A stretch of DNA of 64,000 bases from Austropuccinia psidii (GCA_023105745.1 JALGQZ010000015.1:24409499-24473498), one strand, 5' to 3'. Shown: positions 45,967 through 57,785, numbered from the stretch's first letter. Notes: generated from the letters alone by a model not told the origin. Made by a program: numbers and translations.

Positions 45967-48810
45967 ACTTTTCATTCTGTTCATTCTTTTCTTATAATCT
46001 CATTCACTCATTTCATCAAAATTATGATTCTTTTATGTTTATGAATTTAATGATTCATTGTCACCTCTCAATTTTCTTTCATTCATTCTTTGTTTTGAAA
46101 ATTGAAAGCTGACCCTTTTTTATTTTTTTATTCCTTTTAAAATCTTTTTCAAATCATCAAATTTTCATTTCATTCATAATTCAGGCGTCATCTTGATTTT
46201 CTTTGATTTTTAAGTTTTTCATCAAGATATTCAGACACATTCTTCACATCCAGATTCATAATTGATTCATTCTTCAAGAATTTTGGTTTTTAAAGAAGAA
46301 TTCACTTGATTTTGATTTATTGATTGATTTGACATATTTGATATTGACCTCAAGGAAATTGATTGACCTGAAGATTTCATTGATTCTGCTGATTTTTTCA
46401 CATCAAGAATTTTGACATAAATTGATTTTTCTTCAAGATTTCCATTGATTGATTGATTTTTGCAAGATTTTGATTTTGATTGAGTTGATTCATTGATTTA
46501 TTGACTTGAAGACTTCATTTTGATTTGATTCATTGATTTACTGCAAGACATTGATTTGATTTTGACTTCAAGACTTCATTTGATTTTGATTTGTTGATTT
46601 TGTGGGAACTCCTTTTGTTGTGGGATAAATAATAGGCAGTACCTTGAGGGGGAAATTTTGGTGAGTCTGTTTTGAATTTCAGAATGAGCCAATAACCATG
46701 GGTGCTAAGGTGTATTAGCTGCCCCTCTAAATATACTGAAAAAGATACCCTTTTTGATGAGATCACAAATCAATTATTTAGTTTTGTGGCTTTTCAATTA
46801 GAGAATTTTCTTCAGCAGTCTCTATCAGTCTGTCAATAAAAGATCACTATGATAATACTGGTAATAGTTAATATTTTTTTTAATAATTTAGGTTTGCTTA
46901 ACTTTCTTGTTATTGATTATAATTCTTTTTAATTAATTCTTCTAGTATTCCTTCTTTCAATACCTGAGATATTTTAAATAATATTGTTTAAGATCACTAT
47001 TAATATTAATAATAATCTTGATAGCTAGCTAATACTTTTAAAGGTGATCTAATAATACTATCAATATAGCTATAATAGTTTAAGGCTAAGATAATTCTTT
47101 AAGGGTGGTTTTGTTTAATATAAGGGTAAAATATAAATGATATAATAGTAATATAGTACTATTAGGATCAACATAAATATAATTCAATATACCTAAAAGG
47201 CTTATGATTTGAGGTATAAGGGTAAGATGATATCCCTTCTATAAATAAGGGTTATTGATAAATTAGATAAGATCACTAATGATAATATCTTCAAACACTA
47301 CTTCAACACTACTACTATAATGGTAAGACTATTAAATAATATTAAACTCTTTCATCAATATTATGAATATCTTTCATTAATTAATCATAAATAATACTAT
47401 AAGATACTGAGCCTTGCTACTGATCTTTTTCAATATAAATACTAGATTATCCTACTAGAGAAGGGATGAATTGATCCTCAAGATTATTGTCTGAATCAGA
47501 AGCATGGGGGGAAAAACAGGGAGAGAGGCCCTTTATTCATACCTTTTGGGCCCTCCATAGAGCCTTCCAAAAACAAGGGACTTAGAAAAAATTCCACCTT
47601 CAGACATTTTTGCTGGTGGGTAAATTAAAAATGGTGTCATTTGATCAAGATATTGCACCATATGTTTGGTTAATTGCACCATTCTGAACCTTATTATTGT
47701 CAGTGCACAGCCTTGAGACGTTTTTGCTAGTGGTTAAATTTGGAATGGTGTCATTTGTTCAGGATATTGCACCATATGTTTGGTTGATTGCACCATAATT
47801 TTTGAATTCTACTCCTATTTTAACTAAACTTTATTCTTATTATGCACAGCCTTGAGACATTGTTGCTAGTGGTTAAATTTGGAATGGTGTCATTTGATAC
47901 AGATATTGCACCATATGTTTGGTTGATTGCACCATTTTAAAAAAACTGTATTCTTATCTCTACCAACCTTATTTTTATTCTTCACAGCCTTGAGACATTT
48001 TTGCTGGTGGTTAAATTTGGAATGGTGTCATTTGATACAGATATTGCACTATATGTTTGGTTGATTGCACCATTTTTTTAACTGTATTCTTATCTCTACT
48101 AACCTTAGTTTTCTTCTTCACAGCCTTGATCTGTATTTATTTGAGTATTCCTCTATGTAAAATTTAATTTGTAAATAATACCTGTAATGTTTGGTTATGG
48201 GAGTTTAAGTGGGGATTGAGTAATGTAACACTATTTTAACTTATATGTAAGTGTTTTTTTTATGTCAAGACATGTAACACATGATGTTGTAAGAGTAATG
48301 GTATCACTTATGTAATATTACACATGTTTATTCATATTGAATATTTAGACAAGCTGCATTATCTTTAAGCATATTCCTGTACCTAGTATAGAGTGTATAT
48401 TATCATTTCTCTTCTTTAATCCATGATATCTAGAAAGTTATTGACATTATGGGGTTGAGGCAATATGTGACTATAGGTAAAATTTGATGTAGATTCCAGT
48501 GGAATACTTATGTTTGTTATTTTAATATAATTATCTTCCTTTTTCTTGAATTTTTCCTTTTTTTACTTGTATCTTTCACTTTTTATTTTTATTTTCTTTA
48601 TATATATATATATATCATTATTATGATTGATCAAAGTTTTAGCTTTGAAATTGTGTATTTGAACCTTGGAAGAACTGGTATGGAATACCACAACGTACTT
48701 GAAGATTTTCATTTGATTCATTGATTTTCCTCAAGATTTGATTGTTGATTCTTTTTGCTTCAAGCAAATTTTGTTTTTAATTCATTTATTTCATTTTTAT
48801 TCCTGAAATC
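45967..48810 (+). other. Leader of element B, non-coding
   Basis: The 2.8-kb untranslated stretch comprises ttgatt-rich short repeats (46180-46600), a very AT-rich part (46850-47480), the tandem repeat at 47600-48125 and a (TA)n run near 48600. No open frame of note. It is much longer than the leaders of C and D. Confidence 0.6.
47600..48125 (+). repeat. ~137-bp tandem repeat in the leader of element B
   Basis: Four units, near 47600 (partial), 47708, 47846 and 47985, each starting cagccttgagacatttttgc and containing ggaatggtgtcatttgat, atattgcaccatatgtttgg and ttgattgcaccat. A fifth start (cacagccttgat) is at 48119. Confidence 0.8.
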
Positions 48811-50126
48811 ATGCCGGTTCAACATTCACCTCCGGCAAGACAGACAAGATCTCAGGCCAGAGCTCAAGCTGTTCTCACTCCAACTCCAAGAGCTCCTCTA
48901 GATGGCACCCCAGCAGTTCCTCAACTGAGGGCGCAATTAGATAGAGGACCCCGCATGGAAGGAGCAGCACCATCCAGGAAGGAAGGAAGAGGGCCCAGAA
49001 GATCAAGTTCATTTTCAGGAGTAGTTGGCGGATTTCCAGGAACTTCAAGGACTATTTTCAAAGGTCCAGGTGAAGATGGTGAAGAGGAAGAGTCTGATGG
49101 TACTGAAGGTGCTCCTGCTCCGGTGGAAGCATCCCAAGGTACTGGAGGACCGACTCTAGCCCAGTCTAATCAGCCTGTCTCTCATCAGTCTGAACCATCT
49201 CTATTGGCCAGCAGGCAGCAAATGACTCAGATTATGGCCAATCTTCAAGCAGCTTCATCTTCTGAAGCATCAAGACCACCAGCCTTCAAGACTCCATCTA
49301 TGAAGGCACCAGAATGCTTTGATGGGACTCAGCCCTTCAAAGTTAGAAGCTTTATTCAGTCCTGTCAATTGATTTTTCATAATGATCTGGCAAACTTTGC
49401 TCAAGACAGAAAGAAGGTCCTTTATGCCACTTCATTTCTCATTTGCAGGGCTGCAAAATGGATTGAGCCTTATCTTTCCAATCTCACCAATCAAGACTCA
49501 AATTACCTTCTCAATTCTTGGCCTTTATTTGAATCTCAACTCTTCACTCTATTTGGTGACCCAAATGAAGTCAGAAAAGAAGAAGCTGAGTTGGATTCTT
49601 TAAGAATGAAGGAAGGTGGGCATGTATCCTTATACATTGCTGATTTAAGAAGTTTAGTCTCAAGAATCTGTGATTGGGGTGAAAGAGCTCTCATCCATCA
49701 TTTCAGGAAGGGATTGCCATCCAGGTTTTGGATCAATTGGCCTCCCATCCTTCAAGAATTGACTCTCTTCAAGACTTAATGGACGTTACCCTGGAACTTG
49801 ATACCAGGTACCATGAGAGGCAAAATGAAAAGAGTCATCATCAAGATAAGAAGCCAGAAGCCTCAAAGTCAAGTTCTTCTCATGATCAAAATTCTTCAAG
49901 TTCAAGTCATAAGAAGAAGAAGAATTTACAGAAGAGGGACAAGCCCCATTCTTCTTTGTTGAATAAGAATTTCAAGCTCATGAACTCTGAAAAATAAAGA
50001 AGAATCAAGGAGGGTCTTTGTACCTATTGTGGGGGGAAGCATAGTCTTGAGTCCTGTTTCAAAAGGCCTCAAAACAAGCTTACCCAACTGTCAGGCAAAT
50101 TTCCCAGCCAGGGAAAAGCCTGAGAG
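48811..50126 (+). pseudogene. gag of element B, frameshifted
   Basis: ATG at 48811 opens 322 codons: an Arg/Pro/Gly-rich N terminus, an acidic stretch and a capsid-like core (FIQSCQLIFHN, LFTLFGDPNEVRK, GHVSLYIADLRSLV). Compared with element A, one base is missing near 49724 (ccaggtttt), which diverts the frame to a stop at 49779. The correct frame continues at 49728-49997 (DLMDVTLELDTRYHERQ), meets a TAA at 49995-49997 and goes on to a CCHC-type zinc knuckle at 50019-50057 (CTYCGGKHSLESC, with three rather than four residues between Cys2 and His). Confidence 0.8.
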
Positions 50127-50137
50127 AAGATCATGTT

Positions 50138-53100
50138 TTGTTCAATGGTCTTCACAGTTTTCCATCCAGAGCACAATTGTGCATTCTGAATACTAGTGTC
50201 AAGAATTCTCTTAAATTCTTTGTTTTTTCTTCTCTTTCTGATGTTTTTTACAGTATTCTCATTGATTCTGGTGCTACCAACTCATTTATTGCAAAGCAGT
50301 TTGTTCACAAGTATTCATTGACTACGTCAGAACATCCAGAGAAGATTCCCCTCATCATCTTAGACTCCTCTGAGTCTCCTTCTTTATTTGTGACTCACCA
50401 TACTAAATATATGGTTGAGCTCCCTTCCTTCCCAAGCTTTGAATGGGACTTTTTAGTCATTGATACTCCCAAGGGAGAAGACCTCATATTGGGCTTTGAC
50501 TTTCTTAATCATTTTAATCCGTTTATTGATTGGAGGCAAGTATTTACCACCTTTAATTCTGATCATAAGGACTATAATGATCCTTCAATTTCTTTTAGTA
50601 ATGACTTTTCTTCTGCCGAATCATGTGCAGCTCTGGTTGGTTATTCTAGAGCACCATCATTTCCGTCTTCTGTCCATATTCCTTCCCTTAATTCCCATCA
50701 GTCATTACTATCATCTAGATATGAAGTCTTCAAGGAGATTAAAGATGTTGGAGAAGATAATTCTGTATCTTCACTTCATCTTTTCTTTGGGAATATGGAC
50801 CTTCCTCCTTCATCTTATCATGACTCCCTGGAGGAGTTGTGGGATGAAGAGGAAGAGCCAGAAGAAATAGAAACCGTGATGAAGGTTGTTCCTTCTGTTT
50901 ATCACCAGTACTTGGATGTATTCTCCAAGGTGAAAGCAGAAAAACTTCCTCCTCACCGCACCTGTGATCATCATATCAAGCTGGAGGGGTCTCTACCTCC
51001 AGTTGGGGTGATCTACTCTTTATCAAACCAAGATTCAGATACACTCAGGGCCTACATTTCAGAGAATATAGAGAAAGGTTTCATCTGGCCAAGCTCCTCT
51101 TCTACAGGAGCACCTGTTCTTTTTGTCAAAAAGAAAGATGCTGGCCTCCGTTTGTGTGTTGATTACCGCAAACTCAATGCTGTTACTAGGAAGAACAAGT
51201 ATCCTGTTCCTCCTATGAATCAGCTTCTCACTGTTTTCAATTGTTCTTCTATCTTCTCCAAGATTGATTTGCGTGGTGCATATAACCTGCTTAGAATCAA
51301 GGAAGGTGATGAACATTTGACTTGTTTTAGAACCAAATATGGTAGTTATGAGTACTTGGTTATGCCATTTTGGCTTACCAATGCTCCTGCTTCTTTTCAA
51401 AATCTTGTCAATGATATTTTTTATGATCTTCTTGAGGTTTATGGTGTGGTTTGTTTGGATGACATTATGGTCTTTTCCAAATCTGAGGAAGAACGTGTCA
51501 CTCATGTGTCCACTGTTCTTTCCAGACTCAGAGCCAATAACCTCTTTGCTAAGGCGTCCACATGCCTATTCCATGTTTCTAGTGTAGAGTATTTAGGTTA
51601 TGTGGTTTCTTCTGAAGGCCTCAAGATGGACCAAGCAAAAGTCCAGCAAATTCTCAATTGGCCACCTCCAAGAAACCTCAAGGCTCTTCAATCATTCCTT
51701 GGCTTTGCCAATTTTTACCGCCGTTTCCTCAAGAATTATTCAAAGAAGATTAGTTCACTCACAAGTTTCCTTAAGAAAGATTCCCGTTTTCCCCTCAATG
51801 AGGAAGCTCTTAGACAGTTTCATCAACTAAAAGAGGCATTCAACACTGCGCCAATCCTTTCTCATTTCAATCCTTCTCTACCCACCATTGTAGAGACCAA
51901 TGCATCAGATTATGCCTTGGGTGCTGTACTGAGTCAGGTCTCTGACTCAGGAAAACATCCCATTGCATTTGATAGCCGCAAGCTTCTCCCAGCTGAGCTT
52001 AATTATGAGATTCCTTACAAGCAACTCCTTGGCATAGTCTGGGCTCTCAAGCGCTGGAGAGCTTTCCTTCTTACTATTTCTTCCCCTTTTGAAGTTCTCA
52101 CCGATAATTCATCTCTTCAATATTTTATGTCTTCCAAGATTCTCACTCACTGTCAAGCCCGCTGGGCTGAATTTTTATCTGAATTCCATTTCTCAATCAC
52201 TTACCGCCCTGGCCAATTAGCCACCCTTCCAGATGCCTTGTCACGTCGGGACAACGTTTACCCAGAGAGGGGGGAGGATTTCATCAGCAAGAATCCAATT
52301 AACTATCAGAAGATAATCAAGAAAGATGAAATTCAAGCCTCAACGTTTTTTGCAGTCAAGGTAGATTCATTTTCAAATTTGATTGATTCAATTCAGAAGG
52401 AAGTGTGGCAAGATTCTCAATATAGAAGTGTCCTTGAAGATTTGGGTAAAGGTAAATCTGTCCAAGATTATTCTCTTGATTCCTCTTCCAAACTTCTCCT
52501 TTTCAAAGATTGGGTGGTGGTCCCAAATGACCCCACAATTCAACTCAATATACTTCAAAAGCGGCATGACTCTCCTCTAGCTGGACACCCTGGCCAAGAG
52601 AAGACTCTCAAGCTTGTCAAGCAGGATTTCCACTGGTCCGGCATGACTCAATTTATCAAGGATTATGTATCATCCTGTCAACAGTGTTCAAGAAACAAAA
52701 ATATTCATAACAAGAAGTTTGGACTCCTCAAGCCTCTTCCAATTCCAAGTGGTCCTTGTATTTGTCTTTCAATGGATTTCATCACTCAATTTCCACTGTC
52801 CAACTCCTTTGATTCAATTTTAGTCATAGTGGACAGATTCTCAAAAATGGTGGTTTTTGTTCCAACAATAGCTTCAATCACTTCATTAGATTTGGCCCAT
52901 TTATTCATCAAGAATATTTTCTCAAAGCATGGCCTTCCTTCAAGGATTGTTAGTGATAGAGGTTCTCTTTTTGTTTCTTCTTTTTGGACCAATCTTTGTC
53001 AGCAGCTCAAGATTTCAAGAGACTTGTCAACTGCTTATCCTCCAAAAACTGATGGACAGACAGAGAGGGTAAATCAGATACTAGAACAGTACCTTTGGAT

Positions 53101-53287
53101 GTATGTCAGTTATCATCAAGATGATTGGAACACCTGGCTCCCTCTGGCTGAATTTGCCTACAATACCTCTGACCACTCTTCAACAAAACAATCACCGTTT
53201 TTCACTGTTTATGGAAGAGATCCTCATTTTGACTCAGTTCACATCACTCAAGATACTCCAGCTGGAAAGTTATCAACAAAATTCTAA
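50138..53287 (+). CDS. Pol polyprotein of element B: protease, reverse transcriptase, RNase H, integrase
   Basis: 1049 open codons; the first codon is TTG and the frame is open upstream, so this is the inside of a gag-pol frame. Protease D43-S-G-A. Reverse transcriptase VDYRKLN region, F-W412-LTNAP (Gly expected at 412) and active site C439-L-D-D442. RNase H starts ETNASDYALG, with Asn588 where the catalytic Asp is expected (Asp in element A). Integrase H2C2 finger (HDSPLAGH...CQQC) and catalytic D880, D940, E976 with spacing D-59-D-35-E. A frameshift at 53280 ends the frame before the integrase tail. It looks recent but is probably no longer active. Confidence 0.9.
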   Translation: MFNGLHSFPSRAQLCILNTSVKNSLKFFVFSSLSDVFYSILIDSGATNSFIAKQFVHKYSLTTSEHPEKIPLIILDSSESPSLFVTHHTKYMVELPSFPSFEWDFLVIDTPKGEDLILGFDFLNHFNPFIDWRQVFTTFNSDHKDYNDPSISFSNDFSSAESCAALVGYSRAPSFPSSVHIPSLNSHQSLLSSRYEVFKEIKDVGEDNSVSSLHLFFGNMDLPPSSYHDSLEELWDEEEEPEEIETVMKVVPSVYHQYLDVFSKVKAEKLPPHRTCDHHIKLEGSLPPVGVIYSLSNQDSDTLRAYISENIEKGFIWPSSSSTGAPVLFVKKKDAGLRLCVDYRKLNAVTRKNKYPVPPMNQLLTVFNCSSIFSKIDLRGAYNLLRIKEGDEHLTCFRTKYGSYEYLVMPFWLTNAPASFQNLVNDIFYDLLEVYGVVCLDDIMVFSKSEEERVTHVSTVLSRLRANNLFAKASTCLFHVSSVEYLGYVVSSEGLKMDQAKVQQILNWPPPRNLKALQSFLGFANFYRRFLKNYSKKISSLTSFLKKDSRFPLNEEALRQFHQLKEAFNTAPILSHFNPSLPTIVETNASDYALGAVLSQVSDSGKHPIAFDSRKLLPAELNYEIPYKQLLGIVWALKRWRAFLLTISSPFEVLTDNSSLQYFMSSKILTHCQARWAEFLSEFHFSITYRPGQLATLPDALSRRDNVYPERGEDFISKNPINYQKIIKKDEIQASTFFAVKVDSFSNLIDSIQKEVWQDSQYRSVLEDLGKGKSVQDYSLDSSSKLLLFKDWVVVPNDPTIQLNILQKRHDSPLAGHPGQEKTLKLVKQDFHWSGMTQFIKDYVSSCQQCSRNKNIHNKKFGLLKPLPIPSGPCICLSMDFITQFPLSNSFDSILVIVDRFSKMVVFVPTIASITSLDLAHLFIKNIFSKHGLPSRIVSDRGSLFVSSFWTNLCQQLKISRDLSTAYPPKTDGQTERVNQILEQYLWMYVSYHQDDWNTWLPLAEFAYNTSDHSSTKQSPFFTVYGRDPHFDSVHITQDTPAGKLSTKF

Positions 53288-53800
53288 TCAGTACAGCAAG
53301 ATGTCAAGAGAGAACTTGAAGTTGCCATAAACAGGTTTAAGAGGTATGCAGATAAAAGTAGAGCAAGTCCACCTGTTTTCAATCCCAGTGACATGGTTTG
53401 GCTTTCTTCCAAGAACATCAAATCAATCAGACCCACCAAAAAGCTGTCTGAAAGATGGCTGGGTCATTTTCCAATCTTGAAGAAAGTCAGCACTCATGCC
53501 TACCACCTCAATGGAAATCCATCCACCCAGTCTTCCATATATCCCTCCTGGAACCAGTCAAGACATCAACAATCCCAAATCGGCATCAAGAGCCTCCTTC
53601 TCCAATCATCATTGAAGAAGAAGAAGAATGAGAAGTCTCTCAAATACTGGACTCAAAGCTCAAGAGAGGAAAATTATGGTATTTGGTGGAATGGAAAGGT
53701 TAAAGTCAAGACCCAGAAAGATCCACTTGGGAACCAACTGAAAACCTTAATAATTGTCCTGAACTCGTCAAAGATTTTCATTCATTATATCCTTACAAGC
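53288..53800 (+). pseudogene. Integrase tail and chromodomain of element B, out of frame
   Basis: After the frameshift the integrase C terminus reads MVWLSSKNIKSIRPTKKLSE and LSERWLGHFPILKKVS. Further indels and one stop precede a chromodomain: YLVEWKG near 53680 and STWEPTENLNNCPELVKDFH near 53730, both in a frame different from the open 183-codon frame 53393-53944. Chromodomains mark the chromovirus branch of Ty3/gypsy. Confidence 0.7.
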
Positions 53801-53834
53801 CAGGACCCAATTCTTCAAGAGCTTAATTTTTTTT

Positions 53835-53948
53835 GGTGCTTGGTGGGGAGAGTAATTACCAAAAGTAAGTCCCACTCGTGGTATGCACCTTTAGGGGTAT
53901 TCTACTCTTCTTTTGTTGTAAGCATCACCTTGGCCACTCTGTGAGCAC
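53835..53948 (+). other. 3'-UTR module, element B copy 1
   Basis: ggtgcttggtggggag ... aaaagtaagtcccactcgtgg ... cttggccactctgtgagcac (114 bp). Its ends are complementary (GTGCT/AGCAC). It matches 5100-5214 of element A. Confidence 0.6.
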
Positions 53949-54104
53949 TTTGCAATTTTGGACACAGATATTGGCATGGCTTTCAACTTCATTTCCAATC
54001 TTATGGCCATTTCAATTGGAACAATGGGCCATTCACTTTTCAATTCATTTCCAAGATTCCAAATTCAAATTCATTCTTTCAACATTTTTGTTTTTTATTT
54101 TTAT

Positions 54105-54213
54105 GGCACTGGCGGGAGTGGTAACTACCAAAGGTAAGTTCCTCTCCTGGTGTGCACTTCCCTGAGGGGTCTAAAATTTTGTCAAAACATCACCTTGGCC
54201 ACTTTGTGAGCAC
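54105..54213 (+). other. 3'-UTR module, element B copy 2
   Basis: ggcactggcgggagtgg ... aaaggtaagttcctctcctgg ... cttggccactttgtgagcac (109 bp). Second copy of the module, ~157 bp after the first; matches 4804-4910 of element A. Confidence 0.6.
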
Positions 54214-54603
54214 CTGGCATCAAATTTCTCTTTCCAGGTCCTTGGCCAATTTCAAAATCAGTTATCAACCTCCGTGATGAAAATTGGAACCTCCTCAAGA
54301 TTCAATTCATTTTTCTCTTTTCTTTTCTTTTCTTATTTTCATTTTCATTCTTTATTTTTATTGTATTTTCATTTTAAATTTTCTTTTATCACGTCAAAAT
54401 TTTCATTCATTTTAAAATTCAATTCAAATCATGAAGCCAATGTCAAAAGAAGATCAAGCAAGTCCTGCATCAAATGTCAAATTTTTTAATATCAGTTTTC
54501 AAATTTTTTAATCTTAATCAGTCCCCTTGAATAACTTCCTCAAAATCCTCCAATAGCCTCAACAGGCTTCACCTTGTATTGGTGCTCAGGAGCTCACCAT
54601 TCC

Positions 54604-54614
54604 AAGGTGGAGGG
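54604..54614 (+). promoter_or_regulatory. Polypurine tract, element B
   Basis: AAGGTGGAGGG ends three bases before the 3' LTR; one T interrupts it. Confidence 0.55.
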
Positions 54615-54617
54615 TAC

Positions 54618-56081
54618 TGTCACAACCATGGCAATTCACCTCCTTGGATCCCCATATGGCATATCAAGCCACAGTTCTTTTATGGCCAATTGGCCATATC
54701 CATCACCAGTGGCCAATATGGCCACATCATCATCTTATGGACCATTTATGGCCATTTGTGTTTTGGGGCCTTCATGGCCCTTCACCTCAATCCAGAACCC
54801 ATAGCGGCAATTTATGCCCAAATGGGTATTTCTGGTCATTTCCCTCAAAACCAGGGAAAATGGCCCAAATTGCTGTTTTTGGCAATTTGGGCTCATAATG
54901 TGCATTTGCACACTTTGCACATTTGCACACATTTGCGCATTTTGCGCATTTTTGCGCACTTTGACGCAAAGCACCCAAAAGACACTTCCCCGCCTTTTGG
55001 GCCAGTTTTGGCCCAGAACCCAAAAGTGGCCAAAAACCCCAAAGGGCCCAGAAACACCTTTTGAAGCTCTGAAGCCATAACATCCATCTTTTTCCCCTCT
55101 GCCTTTCCATATCAAGACCTTTGAACATAATTTTCTTGCCAATGACCCAATATGCCATAAATGATGTTATATATCATTGTGAATCATTTTTCAACAGCAA
55201 TTCAATGGTGGAAATATCAAATGGTCACTTTAACATTCCAACATCTCATCACGTCATCAAGGCACCCAATCATTCAGAGGAATCATCAAGGCTCAAGAGC
55301 AAGTGTTTCAGTGTCAAAGACCAATGACGCCATCAAGCAGTGATTGGTTATTCTCACTCCAAGTATTCCTTCCAAGGGAATACTGTCAATTCATTCTCAA
55401 AGTGTATTCAAGAGGCAGTGCCAAAAGAAGTTGTCAAGTGTCAAAGCTCCACTCAATCCATCTTGGCAACCATATTCATTTCAATACAGTCTGGATCCAT
55501 CAAGAACTGTATTTCATTTTCAAGCATGGGAAATTCATTCAACCCAGTTCAATTTCAATATTATCCAGCTGTATCAATTCCCAAAAGAATCAATACAGCC
55601 TCAAGGATCAATACAGATCAGTTTTCAGCCTGAAGAACTCAAGCTCCCAACTTTTCACATATACTGGCTACCCTTTCCAGCCTGGGTGGTTTTTCCCCAG
55701 TTAATTAATATACTTTGATTTATTTTTATCTTTATTTTCTTTTCATTTTAGTTAAGCAAATACTGATATTATTAAGTCAGTCATTTAGTACTTTTCTCTT
55801 TCTCTTTCTTCGCCTGTCAATGGATATTTGGTGGTCATATCCTTACTAATTCCATTATTCATTTTTGGCAGGTTGAAACAGTGATTAAGGACTTACTTGG
55901 TTGGCTCTTTGGCCATTTGGCTTCCCTTTCCTCTTTTGCATCTCATCTTGTACCTGCATATCTTTAGAGGAATTCATTCTTATTATTTCTATTCTTTATT
56001 CCTTTGGATTCTTCCAAGTGAGTTCCCTGATTGCTGAGTGCCAGGCCACTCTTGTATTTCTGTCCAAGAGCCCCTGTGACA
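54618..56081 (+). repeat. 3' LTR of element B
   Basis: 1464 bp, nearly identical to the 5' LTR. The clearest differences are in the TGCGCA array (54897-54966), where many differences are C/T or G/A at CG positions. Confidence 0.94.
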
Positions 56082-57774
56082 GGATGGGAATATTCACAAG
56101 AATGCAGATGGACTAAGCAGATGGCCATTACCAAATAATATTGATAATCCAGCTTACATGCCAGAAGAAGCTTCACCACAAATTCCAATAGAAGGAATAA
56201 GTGTTACAGACTTGAACACCACCTTCTTTGAAGAAGTCAGAAGTAGTTACACTCAAGATAAGAATTGTAGCATCTTATGCCAATTACTTAACAAAGACTG
56301 TAAAGAAAACTCTATAATACATGCCTTGGATGAAGTATGGAGAAAATCTTATGATGAAGGAAGATTTCACCTACTGGCTGGTATAATTTACCACAGAACC
56401 AAGCACACATGTGTCATGACAGTTGTAGACAGGTCATTAATCAATCTTGTACTGAAAGAATGCCATGATAGTCCCTTTTCAGGACATCTGTCTGAATACA
56501 GAACAAGAGAGAAAGTGAAGACCTGCGTATGGTGGCCAATGTGGCAGAAATATTTTGCAGAGTATTGCAAAACCTGTGACAGATGCCAAAAGGCAAATAA
56601 ATCCACTGGCAAGAGACTTGTAAATATGATAAAAATCCAACAACCAAACAGACCTTGGGAAATTGTCCATATGGATTGGGTAACTGGCCTACCACCAGGA
56701 GGTGACAAAAGCTATAATGCTTGCCTAGTAATTGTGGACAGATTCAGTAAAACTCCAATCTTTTTACCATGTCACAAAGATGATACAGCCATGGATACAG
56801 CTCTTCTGATATGGAATAGATTAGTGTCATGGACTGGGATATTTACAAATATCATTAGTGATAGGGATCCGAAATTCACTTCATCACTATGGAAAAATCT
56901 TCACCAATTATTTGGCACTAAACTGTCTTTCTCTACAGCCTACCACCCACAAACTGATGGCTTGGCTGAAAGGATGATCCAACCCTTGGAGGACATGGTG
57001 AGAAGAATTTGTGCATATGGCCTTGAATTCAAAGATTGTGATGGATTTACCCATGATTGGTGTACTCTGTTGCCAGCACTGGAATCAGCATATAAGACAT
57101 CAATCCATGCCAGTACCAATCAGACTCCTGCTATTCTAGAAAAAGGATGGAACCCCAAGTTACCCCAAGATTCCTTGAGGAAATATTTAATTGAAATACA
57201 TCCCACAGCTGCTAGCTTCAAAGGAATGCTAGACAAAGCTAGAAAGCATGCAGTAAGGTGCATGGAGGACTCTTTTGCATATGCTAAGGACAAATGGGAT
57301 AAATCACATGCAACTCCAGATTTCAAACTGGGGGACCTAGTTCTTGTATCCCCCACTAACTTGAATAGCATCAAAGGATGTAAAAAGTTGAAAGACTCCT
57401 TTGCAGGACCTTTTGTGATTAAGGCCCTCCATGGAGAAAATGCTGTTGAAGTAGATTTATCTGAAGAACTTAGAAATAAGGATCCTACATTTCCAGTGAT
57501 CTTGATAAAGCCATATAAATCTAGTGATGCTGAGAAATTTCCCTTGAGGAATAAGATTTCCCAAGTTATACCTCCTATTGAGACATCTGGTACTAAGAAA
57601 ATTACCAAAGTTCTTAAAGAATGGAAATTAAGAACCAAGAAAGTAAGGGAATACCTTGTTAGGTACAGTGACCCAACTTGTGAAGATGAATGGTTAGAAG
57701 AAAAAGATATACCAGAAGCTACCAAACTCCTCAGAAGATTCAGACACACTAGAAACACCAATATTACAAAGTAA
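56082..57774 (+). CDS. RNase H end, integrase and chromodomain-like tail of element C
   Basis: After element B and its GGATG duplication the frame resumes in phase (NIHKNADGLSRWPLPNN) and is open to 57774. From the ATG at 56158 it is 538 codons. Integrase H2C2 finger: HDSPFSGH...CKTCDRC. Catalytic D173 (VHMDWVTG), D235 (IISDRDP), E271 (GLAERMIQ): D-61-D-35-E, all intact. The tail has EYLVRYSDPTCEDEWLEEKD, a chromodomain-like module shared with element D. No stop or frameshift is seen in this part. The ATG at 56158 is an internal Met. Confidence 0.87.
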
Positions 57775-57785
57775 TATTGTTTTTT

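Larger units (their letters stand above)
44492..56081 (+). mobile_element. Element B: full-length Ty3/gypsy element with chromodomain, nested in element C
   Basis: 11,590 bp with LTRs 44492-45944 (1453 bp) and 54618-56081 (1464 bp), 7-bp inverted ends TGTCACA...TGTGACA and a perfect GGATG target duplication (44487-44491 and 56082-56086). The leader is 2.9 kb. Gag has one frameshift and one stop. Pol is open for 1049 codons and then frameshifts before the chromodomain. It is the same superfamily as element A. Confidence 0.95.
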
